The translations under genes were made by a program, and so were the position numbers. A stretch of 64,000 nt of DNA from Lomentospora prolificans (Eukaryota > Ascomycota > Sordariomycetes > Microascales > Microascaceae), in NCBI GenBank assembly GCA_029532625.1, contig JARFXM010000009.1:1922001-1986000 (forward strand). The letters are read 5' to 3'. Under the pieces are notes generated by a model. The model was not told the DNA's origin. It did not search any database and saw nothing but the letters and a program-made list of their open reading frames with translations. Below, piece by piece: positions 46,163 through 58,461 of this stretch; positions within the stretch are counted from its first letter, which is position 1; every line of letters begins with the position of its first letter.

Positions 46163-47066
46163 CTTGGCTCCTTGTCTCCCTAGATCTGGGCAATTGGCTT
46201 CTTACGACGCAGGAGGGATCTGTTATAAAGGGGAGTATAGGCCCTCTTGTAAGCCCCGGGTGAAAGTCTTATGAGAATGTGATGCAGGCCAATCACAGCC
46301 CAGCAATTCTGGATGGCGTCGATTTTGACCTTCTCTGCGTCGGTTATTTCTGACTAAGCAAGGCAAGCTGCCTTCAACCTCAGCTCAACACATTCAAACC
46401 TCGCTTCATTTTCCGACACGAAAGGGAAACAAGACGCCAAATTTTGCAAGCTGAGGAATCTTCGAATACCTCGAGCTAATGTTATTGTTCTTCGGCGTTT
46501 CTCTAACATGTTGCGGTGGACATGGGCACCACCACACAAGCAGACAGCTGGAGAGCTCCTCACATCACTCTCTCCAGCAACGACAAGCCTGGCATATCGT
46601 GTTGATTTGTTTTCCTCTAGAATCTAATGTCAATCTTAAATGATCCCGAATCTCGAATATACCCACTTCCACGGTTTCCCCCTCCACCGGTCTTCCTCTA
46701 ATAATGCCCGCCTACAATAATGCATGATGCATTGCGCCGACTCTAAAGCGTACGCTAAGTACACATTACCCGAATCCCCGAGCAGACCGTTGCCAAAGAC
46801 CAGTCCAATGGTTCAAAAAAAAATGGAAAGCAAGTACACCCAAACGACAGGGAAAATGAAAAAAAAAAAAAAAAAAAAAATAAAAAAATTGAAAAAAAAA
46901 AATTGGCAAGTATGACAGGCTCAAACTCTCTAGAGTCAAGATGGAAAACAAGTACCCGGTGAGCCGAAATTCCCCATGAATGCGAAACCAAAAACAAGTC
47001 CAGCTTCATTCTACAAGCCTTCACTCAGAGATGCACCAGCCCCCCATCTTCAAACGATAAAAAGGA
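46163..47066. other. Intergenic region with an A-rich tract
   Basis: The AIM32 promoter side and the transporter 3' flank; no gene recognised. At 46859-46902 lies an almost pure A tract of about 40 bases. Confidence 0.5.
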
Positions 47067-49423
47067 TTATTTGGGATCGCAGTATCCTGGGACACTAGGG
47101 CCGGACGGCGACTTGGCCCAGCTAATCACAGTCAAGCTGGTTGTGTACGCCATGGCCGCGATGCCAAACAGGCAGAGCAACACATCCGAGATCCTCCAGG
47201 CCTTGCTTCTCGCGACGGCCCTATAATGCAGCATGGGCTATTGTCGTAGTTAGCTTCTGGTCTCATAGAGAGCAGTTCACGTCTCTCTCTTTCTTTGTTC
47301 CTTTCATTACTTACCGGGTAGATGTACACCAGCGGAATACACGCAAAGTTGCCCACCAACGCCACGAATTTGTCCAAGTTGTCCGCGCCACCCCACGCGA
47401 TAAGGGTGCACGCCGTCACGAGGAGGAAGCGGAAAATGTTCTTCTGCCACTTGATATACGGGTTATACTTGCCACTCTTCGTGAAGAGCGCATTTTCCGA
47501 GATCTTGATGGCCGGGAAGAGCTGCAACGGAGTCGAGAGCAGGATCGCGATCGAGTACAAGAACTGCGTGGCGTTGACCAGCTTGTTGTCCTGTGGCAGG
47601 TTGAGCAACACTACTGTCTCCGTCTTGGAGCCGTAGGCTGCGTACGAGACGGCACCCATGGTAACGAACAGAGTGGTGATGATGACCATAACGACAAACA
47701 TGACCTTGGGGAACTTTTGGGGATTCTTCATGGATTCCTGGATCGGAATGATGAGTCCAATGCCCTCAAATGTAAAGATGGCCGTGCCGATGAAGAGCGT
47801 CCAGTCGTTTTTGTTAAACTGGATGATGTCGGCCACTCCGTTAGCGTTGAGTGTGAGGATGTCGTAGTAAAGTAGATAGGCGAGGCCGATGAGAATAAAA
47901 GCATCAGCGATGAGTGCAGTAAAACCGAGCTTGCCGAGGTCGCGGAGCAGCGAGAACGGCAGAAAGATGATCATCTGCAGCACGATGAGCCACGTAATCG
48001 GTACATGGGTCTTGCAGTCTGATACGGCCATGATGACGGCGCGTAGGTTCTCCGACGTAAACACGATATAAGCTGCCACGAATCCAATCTGACTGATGAC
48101 GATCGAGAACAAAATGAGCTTCCGGAACCAACCGCCGTAGAGGACACCGCCGAGATCACCGAACGAGCCGTCAATCTTGAGCCGGACCGACACGAGCAAC
48201 ACGAAACAGTAGTAGCTCAGAGCGGCGACACCAAGAAGAACTAAGTTACTGAAGAGCATACCTCCATTGAGAAAGGCTCTGGGCAGGAAAAGGACGCCAG
48301 TACCGACGAATGACTTGAGCAGCAACAACGCTGCGCCCATCGGAGAGTTGCTACCGCTGCCGCCTCGTTCCTTTCTTCTTCTCTTGCGCCTAGACGGTGT
48401 TAAAAGGGCGCTATCCTCCATCGGCTCTCGGTCAGAATCGCTGCTCTCGTCACCAAAGTAATCACCTTCCTCAGCACCCGAGGAAAAGTATTCGCCTGGT
48501 AGCAAAACCTCGTCATCCTCCTCGAGCTCTTCACCGGCGAAATGGCCGTACAGCGTCAAAAACTCCAGGAAGCTGGTCGTAAATAGCTTGGGTGGCTGAC
48601 CCAACTCGCCCGCCTCCTCTCGCCCAACGGCACCTTGTTGGTCTTCGACGGTCCTGCGAAGGAAATCACGCCTGAAACCTCCGGGTACCTTCATATTCTT
48701 GATATCTAGGACCTCGCTCTCGGGCTCCGGCCGGGGCTGGACGAAGCTCTGACTCCGCTGCATCTTGTTCCTCGCCTCGGCTTCTTCAGTCCACTTGTAG
48801 ATTCCTCTCGTTACGTCACCGCCCTGCAATCTCAAGCTCGAAAACTCTTCGTCGTCAGCCGAGGTATCCGCAGCATCAGCAGGCTGCTTGCCCTTAGCAT
48901 GGGCTGAGGATGTATCAGAAGTCGCATCGGTCGGCTGGACTAAATGGCGCTTGACCACCTCGGGATCCTCATAAGCTGGACGAGTCCTGTTGTCGAACGA
49001 GCCATAATTCGTAGGTGTCGCCGAAGGAGGGATGTTGCTAAGGGCTGGAGATTGGGAGCGCAGCGTCGGATCGAGTAGCGCCGCGCGGCCAGGCGGTGTG
49101 CCGAACCTCGGAGGGGAGGTGCCAATCGAGTTAGATAACGCCGCTGCGAGGGCTGATATGCCAGGTCCGGATGAGCTCGCCCCAGCACCAGCTAGTGGAG
49201 CTGGGCTGGCCGATCGTCCGTTGGGAGTGTCGGTGTTTCCATTATTTCTCCCGGCCGATATATGCGATAACGCAGGTGACGTGCCTGGGGCTGGTGCTTG
49301 AGGTATGGGAGATGCTAATCGAGCAATGGACTCGGCGCGAGGGACCGATGACGCTATATTTGCTGTCGGAGCAGTCTGACCTCGATTAGAGGCAGGCGAT
49401 GCCGATAAAGGAGCCTCGGACAT
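47067..49423 (-). CDS. Vacuolar amino-acid transporter, AVT3 type
   Basis: Exon 1 (49423-47315) and exon 2 (47237-47067) flank a 77-base intron (GTAAGT...AATAG) and encode 759 residues. Reading through the intron gives a false tail ending WRTQPA; splicing gives the family-like PMLHYRAVARSKAW and the end SVPGYCDPK. About 380 cytosolic residues, rich in Ser, Pro, Ala and Asp/Glu, precede the AAAP transporter core. That core begins PMGAALLLLKSFVGTGVLFL and continues through ten or eleven membrane segments, including FTFEGIGLIIPIQESMKNP. This is the Avt3/Avt4 layout (SLC36 relatives), which exports neutral amino acids from vacuole to cytosol by proton-coupled transport. The long acidic N-terminal domain is typical of fungal members and is the likely regulatory part. 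Substrate range is not readable from sequence. Confidence 0.92.
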
Positions 49424-50768
49424 GCCGTCGCCAGTCTATTTAAAAGGAAAAGAAAGAAACGAAGGAAAAAGAAAAAAGAATGTGGAGGATTTGCTGAAGG
49501 GTGCGGAGTGGACGGCGTTGGGGAAAAGGGTCGAAAAAAACAAAACACGCAGACTGACGACTCGATGTTGGTGGTTGAGGGAGAGATGGAATGTGAGGGA
49601 AAGACCAATGGTGGGGGTGTTGGAAACGGGGTAAGGTGGAAAGCTAATGGTTCATTATCCAAGGCGAGCTATTATCAAATAGACAGTGGTGCTCAGAGGG
49701 AACAGGTCCAGGTATTGCTAGGGACGGGACAAGACCGTGGACCCCGTTTAGCGATCGGCTCTCCGGAGACGCCGCCCTGAGCCAAAGTATTTCGTAGATA
49801 AGGATCGGGTGGCTGGCCAAACCCCTGGAAGGACGCCCCGCGCCTGGAACTTGGCCGATAGGGACGAATCTGAGATGAACCAAAGAACAAAACAAAAACA
49901 CATCAATTTACAGAATGGAATGACATTGCCAGAGAGTGAAAACACAACGGGCAAACGAGACACGAAGGAAGGATAATCACGAAAGTGCTCTCTGTTCAAA
50001 AGGCGCCTTCTTCTTCCAGGGTCCAAGATTCAATCATTTGAATGTTAAGGTACTTCTTTGAGATACGCAGCAAGCTCGGCTCTGGAAAAGAGTCACTGTG
50101 CTGGGAGGAATACTGTGTCACTACTTCGCTGAGTGCTCGTGATTTCTGGCTGACCGCCAGACAACCCCAACCCACGGAAAAGAGAAGCCACCCCCTTGAA
50201 GTCGAGTCAGCCTGTGCAAACGCCTGCTCTCTGCCCGCCTAGCCCCGTCAAGGTTTACAGTGGGTAAGCCCCAGGACCCAGATGACTGGGCGAATCATGC
50301 GCTGTCATTGGTGCTTAGCCTTGTTCTGGGTCCCCGCTGACTCGGGGTCTGCTGACCAAATCAGATGGCCAGTGACGAGCTCGCGGATAGCAAGAAGTAC
50401 CCTCACTGTATTCTCGAAATGCAAGCAGATGCAAAAACCCCTCGGTTCAGGGTCCGATTTATCTCAGCCTGAATGGCTGCATGCGCAGGGCATCACGTCG
50501 CATCACAATACATTATGACGACATGGGCAATCCCGAAAGCGAGAGGGGGGCTCGATGACGGTTAGTGTTCACACGGACAAGTCTAGATGTTCGATACAAG
50601 TACAAGTAGTCTATATTCGGACACTGTCTGAGATCTCTAACAAGAAGTGGCGAAACGCTCCCCAACATGAAATCTCCCTCTGTTCCTTTTTGTACAGCAA
50701 ATGTATAATAATAATACACTGTCCTCCGCCTTCGGAATATATCCAAACTCCGTGGTCTCTAGCTTGTT
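49424..50768. other. Intergenic region
   Basis: Upstream side of the transporter and 3' side of the mL57 gene. Open frames are short and unrelated to known families. Confidence 0.5.
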
Positions 50769-51843
50769 TTAGTTAGGTAGCCTCTTGAGCAGTTTCTCTT
50801 GTATAACCCTGGACGCTACTTCGGCGCCGCACTGCAATTGTATAGCTCCGATGATGGCGTGGACCGCGCCGGTAAGAACGACCTGAACACCGGATCCGGC
50901 GAGGTTCTCGGGCTGTGAGAAGGGCGGGTTAGCTTCGCATTCTCCAGAGGATATGATGAAAGTAGCTATGCATTCCAGTAACCGTGAAACTTACCAATCT
51001 GGGCTTCCACCTCATAACCTTGAGCAGGCCAAGCTCCATCGCAAACTTGTACATTTTCTCCCGCGAAATAACGTCGTGAGGTTGCTTCTCGGCAAAGTTT
51101 TCCAATCCCGCTAGCGAGGGATGCTCAAACGGCTGGCGTCCGAACGCATCGGCGGGAGGCGCCGTCGGTTGCGATCCCGAAATGATGTTCTTTGTGACTT
51201 CGAGAATGATGGCTTGCCGACCTATACCCAGAAAATACGTGAGTAAAAAGCTCCCTGCCTCTCATAAGAGCTCCTTGCGTATTGAACACTTTTCCTCCCT
51301 TTCCATCTAAACGACAGTAGAAAAGTGCTTACCAAGATAGGCCAACCGATCATTGAACCCTCTCCTTCCCTGGTCGAAACTCTTATGGGTAACGGCCAAC
51401 CACTTCAACTCATCCGGTAACATCCTTGGCCCCTGCTGTCCCAAAAACCTCGAGTAAAACTGATCCAGCACCTCGGGGTCATCGTTCGTCTTCCACACCG
51501 ATCGCTTAGGGTTCTTCGGCCTCTGCATCGATACGGGTGCCTTCATCGCGGGAGGGGTGTACGCCCACCGGGGCTTTCCCTCTACGTCCTCCTCCCGAGC
51601 GCCGCCGACGGCCTCACTCGCTGGCGCCGCGTTGACGGCTGAGGCGGCCGTAGCCTTCTCAGCCTCGGCAACAAAGTCGTCAAATTTTGTCGTATCGTTC
51701 AGGCTTGTGCGGGTAGAGGAGAGCCAGCGCGTCGCCGCGGGCGTGGGACGGGACAAGATGCGTGGTGAGGGTAGGGGGCGAGCGCTGGGCGTGATGGCGA
51801 GTCGCGCCGCGCGGCAGACAGATCGCGCGCCTCCCGACGCCAT
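50769..51843 (-). CDS. mrpl15: Mitochondrial large-subunit ribosomal protein mL57
   Basis: Exons 51843-51333, 51221-50995 and 50912-50769 join in phase to give 293 residues. Introns are 111 bases (GTAAGC...TATAG) and 82 bases (GTAAGT...CACAG). The Arg/Ser/Ala-rich N terminus (MASGGARSVCRAARLAITP) is a mitochondrial presequence. The body carries an RNase III-like fold: LPDELKWLAVTHKSFDQGRR, FNDRLAYLGRQAIIL, and at the end GSGVQVVLTGAVHAIIGAIQ. This is the yeast MRPL15 (YmL15/mL57) family, a structural component of the mitoribosomal large subunit whose RNase III fold lacks the usual catalytic acidic cluster. The C terminus EKLLKRLPN is reached only after the third exon. Confidence 0.9.
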
Positions 51844-52410
51844 CTTGGCTTTTTGCCTAGGACGATGAAATTTATATTGATTGTTCCTTTCCGATGAATG
51901 AGCCTAGCGGGCTCGAGTTTCCGGGGATCGGAGGTGGTTTTGAGGTTTTCGCAGTCGTGTGATCCCTGGTGTTGAAGAACCTGTCGAAACGTTTGGAGAT
52001 TGAAGCTGGAAGCAACTTTTTAGGTGGGTCCGTAAAATGGTAATGGCGACCTCTGATTCGTTGAACATCATTGGAATTTCTTGCGTATTTGCACGAGAGT
52101 ACTTCGTAGCCTCCCTTTATATCGCATTATCCGGGACATGCATATAGCACGATTATCTTCATTGAGCTTCATTCTCGACTTTCGGTCGGAACGCCAGGAG
52201 GATGTGGACTGAGATTTGGTTTGAAGCGGACAAAATTTGGAACCAAGTCCTGCTAGTAGTATCCTTCGAATATAAGCTCGAATTTTCCAAAAGGCGTAGT
52301 CAACCTTCTCGCCATTCATATGCATGTGCAGTCCTACCGAAATCCTGGTATGATAATCCTACAGGGTATTGCTATTAGTTCGCAACCTCCACCCCAAACC
52401 CAAAAGACCC
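51844..52410. other. Intergenic region
   Basis: 5' flank of the mL57 gene and 3' flank of the Rtt109 gene. Nothing else recognised. Confidence 0.5.
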
Positions 52411-54129
52411 TCAAGCACTATCTTGCTTCGGTTTCTTTCTCACCAGCCCAGCTCCAAGAACGTTAACCTTTGCTTCCGCTGCACCCTCCCTCTTCCTCTT
52501 TACCAACGCTGCCAAGTTATTCACCGTCACTCCACCGGTTCCGGCCGCAGCCTCTGGCGTGGCAGCGACCACAACCTCCTTCTCGCCCGTGATATCTACA
52601 CCCCACGCTGACCCCATGCCCACCTCGCCAACCCACCTCCTCGTACTGCCGACGGCGAGATCTAGCGTAGAAAAGTCAAGATGGAGGAGAAGTTCGACGA
52701 CTCGCTTATAACCCTTCTCGTCGAACAGGCGCTCACCACGTCCCTCTTGAGGCCAGTAGTAGTAGGCGCTGTTGACGGGTGTGCGGGTGGCGAGGTAGTT
52801 ACGCTGGTGGGTCTTTATGCGCGGTCTGCGAGTGATTACAGGGCCTCTCAGGCGCTTTGGCTTTTTCCTCCTGTTCTTCTTCTTCTTCTTCATGTCCTTG
52901 GTCTCGGCTTTCTCTGACCGGCCGACGAGCTTCATGGGTGAGCCGGTACAATTATCCTTCTTAGCAGGCGAGAGAACAAGCTTCTTCGGCGTAGTGAAGG
53001 TTGTAAGCTTTTTGTCTTGGGGAGGCGGCGTAGATGGGCGCTCGGCGGCCTGCGGCGCTTCGGCCTCGGTGGAAGCAGCGACGGTGCCGGCTGGAGCCTG
53101 GTGGCTCACCGCATCAAGCACGATCCATACGAACCCCGTCATCCTGCCACTAGAACACTCTTGCCTAAATGCCATGAGCTCCCAAAATTGATCCAAGCTC
53201 CTCACACTCTTCCAAGCACCCCCCACCTGCATCATGGTCGACTTGGAAGCCTCTTCATCCAACTCATCCCTAAAGCGCGCCTTGGGGTCATCAGGAAACC
53301 CGGGGATTAAACACCTCGGCGGTACGTGATCATACTCGCGGCAGTAGTGTGATATCAACTCCAGCGGGTGCCCTAGTTCCCACTTCTCGGCCACGGCCGC
53401 CGAGCCCTTGGGTAGAAACGCCCTCATCTCATACTTGTCTAATCCTGGTACAACGAGGTAGGCTCTCACGCGCGCCCATGAGCCATCGCCGGGTGGCTTT
53501 TGAACAAGCGGGTTCAGCGTGCGGCACCACCACTTGACGAGGCCGCGGTCATCGAGGACATGCTTGCCCTTGTTGTCCACGCTGCCGGGAAAGAGGTATT
53601 GGGATTGGGCTCGAGCGAAAAGACTGACAATGCACTGAAGATCCTTTCGCCGGCGGTTCTCGACGAGGTATGACACGAACGCGGTCGTAACATCGCGGAT
53701 TATAGAGGGGCTGCCCTTGGGGAGGTTGAGGAGGTGGAGGTAGCCGGTGGAGTCTGCCTTGGAAACGAAGAAGGTGCTTGAGTGAGCCGTGGTGAAGATA
53801 AAGACCTCTAACGCAAATACTAGAACCCTCCGTGTCCCTGTATTGGCGACATTCTTTTCATCCGGATCTTGCTTTGCTTCGGGGTTGGGGACGTCGATAG
53901 ACAGGGCGAGAAAGTGGTTCTCAACAAAGGTCTTGTCGGCGCGTTCGTTGGGCGGGGCGTGGCAGAGGGGTTCGGTCTTTGTCGGCGGTGTCGAGAGATG
54001 ATAGATGCCGAATTTGTAGCTCTTGGGTAAGCTCTCCGCAAGGCGGCTGGGAAGGGAACTCTGGGGAGGATCGGCCGCGATGGTCGAGGTCCGGACCGGT
54101 AGTGGGGTTGACATTATGGCCGGTGCCAA
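52411..54129 (-). CDS. rtt109: Histone acetyltransferase Rtt109
   Basis: A single 572-residue frame. Family landmarks in order are LESLPKSYKFGIYHLSTPP-type N-terminal sequence, VFALEVFIFTTAHSSTFFVS followed by KADSTGY, the YLVENRRRKDLQCIVSLFAR segment, VKWWCRTLNPL, CLIPGFPDDPKARFRDELDE, and SVRSLDQFWELMAFRQECSS. This is the fungal Rtt109/KAT11 fold, which acetylates histone H3 Lys56 (and N-terminal lysines) with the chaperones Asf1 or Vps75 during replication and repair. A basic Lys/Arg-rich stretch (KKKKKNRRKKPKRLRG, about residues 410-430) is a probable nuclear localisation signal. The extended tail after it includes YYYWPQEGRGERLFDEKGYK. A second Met five residues in could also start the protein. 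No introns are needed. Confidence 0.93.
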   Translation of the reverse strand: MAPAIMSTPLPVRTSTIAADPPQSSLPSRLAESLPKSYKFGIYHLSTPPTKTEPLCHAPPNERADKTFVENHFLALSIDVPNPEAKQDPDEKNVANTGTRRVLVFALEVFIFTTAHSSTFFVSKADSTGYLHLLNLPKGSPSIIRDVTTAFVSYLVENRRRKDLQCIVSLFARAQSQYLFPGSVDNKGKHVLDDRGLVKWWCRTLNPLVQKPPGDGSWARVRAYLVVPGLDKYEMRAFLPKGSAAVAEKWELGHPLELISHYCREYDHVPPRCLIPGFPDDPKARFRDELDEEASKSTMMQVGGAWKSVRSLDQFWELMAFRQECSSGRMTGFVWIVLDAVSHQAPAGTVAASTEAEAPQAAERPSTPPPQDKKLTTFTTPKKLVLSPAKKDNCTGSPMKLVGRSEKAETKDMKKKKKNRRKKPKRLRGPVITRRPRIKTHQRNYLATRTPVNSAYYYWPQEGRGERLFDEKGYKRVVELLLHLDFSTLDLAVGSTRRWVGEVGMGSAWGVDITGEKEVVVAATPEAAAGTGGVTVNNLAALVKRKREGAAEAKVNVLGAGLVRKKPKQDSA

Positions 54130-54899
54130 GCTCAGGGCGTAATTGCGGAGTTGCGCAAATGTATCTCGTTGCAGGCGACTAATGAAGCTGTAGATAAATC
54201 GGGAGTATCCGGTTCATGGGCTTAGTTCGTGTCTTCTCCTCTGAGTCTGAGTCAATGGGAGGAAGAAGTTAAGGCTGGAGATCTGCGGGATGGAAACGCA
54301 GGTGTGAGACGCGCAATGTCGACTGTCTAGAAACACGAATTGGTGAATTAGTTTGCCTTTGACACCAATGATTAATGGGAGCTGGGTCTTATAGTGGTCG
54401 GGAGGGTTTGAGTTCGCAGGGTTTAGCGTTGTTGTGTACATCAATGTAGTGTTGAGTGTTTCGCCATAGCGGCTCAAAGCACTAAATATGCACCAATAAG
54501 CCCGCCCTATAAATTAGGGCATCGCCGGCCCGAGAAACTCGTTGGCAGGTTAATCAGACTGCCCAGGTTCGTTGTTGCTTGGATCATCGGAGCTTCCATC
54601 AAATGTTCACGTAAACTGCTTCCTCTACAAACTCAAGCTACCTGTATCCTATCAATTTCATCTAAGATATCATCAAGTCTAGTCTATCAACGACCATCTC
54701 TATCAAGTCATCAACGTCGTCCGACTACTCGTTCCATCAAGCCATAGTATTGGAACCCGCAACCTTTCAAATCACTATCCATCTCTTGTAGTTTCCAGGA
54801 AGGCAATGCATGAATCAGGGCTGGAGATGCAAATCTAGCTCATGCTGATCCCTCAGGGCAACGGCTAGGCTTGGCCTTCCTTCGTGGAAGAGATATGGC
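54130..54899. other. Intergenic region
   Basis: 5' flank of Rtt109 and 3' flank of the hydroxyacid dehydrogenase. The stretch near 54600-54780 is rich in ATCAAG/ATCA motifs but codes for nothing I recognise. Confidence 0.5.
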
Positions 54900-56175
54900 C
54901 TATTTCTTCGAAAGATAGTGCATATTCACCGGAGTAATGGCTTCGCTACCGGCCAAAACCGCCATAATGTTCCTCATACTCAGCTCCTCAAAGCCCCGAT
55001 GAGTCTCTACGGTACCGCCTGCATTGTGGCAGGTCAGCATGGCTCTCTCACCGGCAAACTTGAATAGCCTTGGATGCACATGGGGCTCCGAAGCATGCAC
55101 GTCCAGCGCGACGGTGCTAATCGTTCCATCCTCGAGCGCATCCGCCAATGCATCCTCATCAACCAAGCTACCCCTGGCGACGTTGACGAATCTCGCGCCC
55201 TTCTTGAACCATTTCAAACTGTCATGGGTAATGACCTTGGATCCCGAAGGGGTGCAAAGAACGACGCAATCTGAGGCACGGATGAGCGACTCAAGTGTAT
55301 CATGAAAGGTAGCATCGAAAGTCTTTTCGAGAGAAACAGGCTTCCGCACTACGTCGTGATAATGAATCTCCATAGCAAAGCCGTGGCGGAGGCGGACGGC
55401 GAGCTGCTGGCCAATATTTCCAAGGCCGATGATACCTAGGACATGGCCTCGGAGGTTGTGGGACACACCAGTAGCACGGGCGTGGCAGTCCTTGAAGGCG
55501 ACGCCATCAACAGAGGCGGTTATACACCAGGGAAGATGGCGGAAGGTAGAGATGATCATGGCAACACCGAAGTCGGCGACGGCTTCCGCGGCAGCGAGAC
55601 CAGAATTGCAGTAGATGATGCCTGTATCAAGGAATTAGCGAGGACTCGAGGCAGGATGTTGCGCAAGCTTCTTCGTTTGTGTAAGCCAATCAGCGGGCGG
55701 ACATACCTCTGCTACCCAGGAGCTTCGTGTCGGCCCAGTCAAACCCCGCGCCGGCGCTCGCAAAGACCTTGACACTAGGCGGGAGCAGTGTGATGAGCTC
55801 CGCATCCCACTGGCCCATCTCACCACCGGTCCCCCAAAACGGTCGGAAGATTGCGTCGAAGTTACCCCATCGCTCTTCCTTGAGAGCCTTGATAAACTCG
55901 GGTCTCGCACGCTCCGGCGTCGACGGTCTTACGATTTCGCAGCGGGCCGCGAAGGAAGCATAAGTCTCGAAGTTGTATTTAATAGGATCGCCAATGTGCA
56001 ACACGCGTGGTTTTCTAAGGGTGGAAGACGGACTAGAGACAGGGGCGGGCACGGCAACGGAACCGATGCCGTTGGCGACGAGGTCTGGCAGAGGAGGGGC
56101 AGGCGATGACGAACGTGGGGTCGATGCCGGCACAGGTGTGCTTGGGGGCATCGGCGTGTTTGTGGGGTCCGCCAT
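54900..56175 (-). CDS. D-isomer-specific 2-hydroxyacid dehydrogenase
   Basis: Exon 1 (56175-55707) and exon 2 (55621-54900) flank an 85-base intron (GTATGT...ACAG) and encode 396 residues. A Pro/Ser/Thr-rich leader (MADPTNTPMPPSTPVPAST) precedes the catalytic domain (PRVLHIGDPIKYNFETYASF, VKVFASAGAGFDWAD). The nucleotide-binding signature is LGIIGLGNIGQQLAVRL. The catalytic Arg lies in VNVARGSLVDEDAL, the Glu in DVHASEP and the His in TCHNAGGT. This matches NAD(P)-dependent GRHPR/formate-dehydrogenase-superfamily enzymes that reduce 2-keto acids such as glyoxylate or hydroxypyruvate; the exact substrate is unknown. An upstream in-frame ATG would add about 60 residues of low-complexity sequence. 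I prefer ATG 56175 because the added part looks like untranslated leader. Confidence 0.9.
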
Positions 56176-57948
56176 TGCCGAAACTTGTCGATAACCGCTC
56201 AATTGCGTTGCGAGTTTGCGAATATGCACGCAGAGACTTCCTAGAAGGTGCGAGGACCCAACGGTTGGTGATGGGCAAAAAAGCGGAGGTGGGTTATCAG
56301 ACGAGGGAGATGGAGGCGGCGGTATCGCGACTTTTTTTGTGCTGGCACCAAGTTGGTTGCGCAAATGGGAAACCTCTACTTAGACCCGTGGTCCCCTGTT
56401 TGATGTATCACACCGGGGCTTGGGCACGAGATCAATTGCCCACCCTTGTTATGTTTTTTGGGACAAGCTTTGAGCGAGTTGGGACAGCTTCTTTTCAATT
56501 ACTCTTTTGTCACTCTGGCTTCATTCGGTAACATTCGACCCCGCGAATATGGACAAGGTTCGGAAACAGGCGTTATTGTTCCCGTTGTCGTTCTTCACCG
56601 ACTGTTGACGAGATTTCCCTAGGATGTGACGCACTGTTTCCGATAGAGGCCCTCGTTCTTGGGTGACTTTTATCAATAAGCCTCCCATCGGGCCCAGGAA
56701 AAAAATAAACCTCTCTCTTATTTCAGCTAGGCATTGACGATGCCTCGTCCATTTTCTCCAACACTGGCCTCATGCTCGTTTTGGGCGCCCGGGTCCGTCT
56801 TCACTCTCTGATTTTCCTGCCCAATTTCAATAATAGGACGGAACGGACTCACATCGTCCACTCTTCGGTTGGGGGGAGGGCCAAGCAGACGTCAAGGACA
56901 CGGGAAGACCCAGGCACGTCCAAAAGAAACTCCTTCCCGCCAATGGAAACATGAATGAGACTTGAAAGTGGGCTGCCGGATCTACTTCTGCCTGTTTGTT
57001 GTTTGGTGGGGGTTCGTTCTCATGGGCTTCCTTTGCTACGAGCCGCTAGGATATCGATTCCATCTTGGTTGGTATCTCTATTTCATATCTTTTTCCGCCC
57101 TTGGGTCGGTCCTTAATATTCCCAAAACACTTGTCACTGGCCTTATCTTCGTGGGGTCGTTGATCCATTGCCATTCCCCGGCTTCCAGGGGTTGCGGGCT
57201 AATCATGGCCTGGTCTTTGAAGACTTCTTTCTCTAACTGGTCCCCCGAACGGCTATTAACTTTCCATCCGAGAGACGTTTGATAGAGAGCCTGGATCCTC
57301 AGATTGACCCGTTGAGTGGAGTTTTCGGATATGGGGCATGTCATGGAATAAATGTCAGCGAATGCATCGTTAGCTCGCCTCTCACCGACAAAGTTCGGCA
57401 CTCGTGGCCTGGCCAGCCGGCCGTGTCAAAGCAGGCCGGCCAGCCAGCGTTGGCCCTGTTGTTGTTGGGCCGCTGGGCCCGCAAAGTCGTCGCCATGACA
57501 TGTTGGTCACACGCACAATATGAACGGGCGCAACTCGAAACTCGCGGACGCAAGAAGTTTGGAATTGATCCATGGATGAGGAAGAGTAATCGCGCAAGTC
57601 TATCCGGGTGCCCCTCTCCAAAAATACAAGACGAGGAACTCGTTAGGTCCAGACACCTCGGAGCTCTGGGCTCCGCTCGCCGATCAGCCTTCTTCTCTCA
57701 TTCGTCACGCATTTATCTGATATGGGAATTTTCGCACAGAATAAGTGGTCATTAATACCAAGAAGGGCACAACGAGTGGAAGAATCAAATGAAAGGCTGC
57801 TCCGAACGGGGAGACTGCAAAGTTGGCCCAAGCGATTGATATTCACGACTTTGATTCACCATGAAACCATATTGTTTTTCAACCCCTTTTTGAACCCCAC
57901 CCTCTCTCGGCTCCTCACTACCACGAACCGCAAGTAGCCCTTCTCTAC
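56176..57948. other. Intergenic region
   Basis: About 1.8 kb holding the dehydrogenase promoter and the 3' flank of the small gene. Open frames (up to 158 codons at 57279-57755) show no family resemblance. AGCC/GGCC repeats occur near 57405-57450. Confidence 0.4.
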
Positions 57949-58461
57949 CTACTGCTTCAGAGCCTGGGCGAACTTCTGCTTGAGCACCTTGGCGATAATG
58001 GCGGGATCCGGCCCCGTAGCGCCCGCCTGTCTGACCTCGTCCCGCGTAGCCTGCACCAAGTGCGTCCCCGGCGCCACCCTCTTCACAGCCTCCGTCACCT
58101 TGCCGACGTCCTCGGGTGATATGGCGCCCGCAAAGAAGACGATGACGGGAACTTTGCGGTCCGCCGGAGACCGGTGTGTATTACTTCCGAGCCCGGAGGA
58201 CGGGGCGGCGTCCTTGTCTCCCTGCAAAAGGGGCGCGAGTTCCCTTTCGAAAGTCACAAAGTCAAAGACGGTATGAACGACTTTGTAGGCACGCCTGTTA
58301 GCTCAAGGTTTCTTTCTTTCTCTTCTTCTTTCTTTCTCCTCTCATCTATCCAGAGACGAAGAATGGGTAGGTTTACCGTCGTATTCAGGCTCAAGGGCCT
58401 CCTGGATCTTCTGGGAGAGATCGGGCTGGAGACCGAAAAAGGCAACAGGGACAGCAGACAT
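57949..58461 (-). CDS. Small conserved fungal protein, function unknown
   Basis: Exon 1 (58461-58377) and exon 2 (58280-57949) flank a 96-base intron (GTAAAC...ACAAAG, with GAGCTAAC upstream) and encode 138 residues. A nearer AG (CTAACAG) gives the wrong frame. The protein begins MSAVPVAFFGLQPDLSQKIQ and contains VPVIVFFAGAISPEDVGKV and TGPDPAIIAKVLKQKFAQ. It alternates beta strands and helices like a small Rossmann-type or receiver-like domain, but lacks a recognisable active site. It looks like a conserved single-domain fungal protein. No function is assigned. Confidence 0.65.

Noticed and set aside
47132..47310. Read-through C terminus of the transporter ending WRTQPA
   Set aside because: A 77-base intron with good splice sites removes the stop-free intronic sequence and yields the family-like C terminus ending at 47067.
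52880..52899. CTT trinucleotide run as a microsatellite
   Set aside because: It lies inside the Rtt109 coding frame and encodes the poly-lysine part of its basic stretch.
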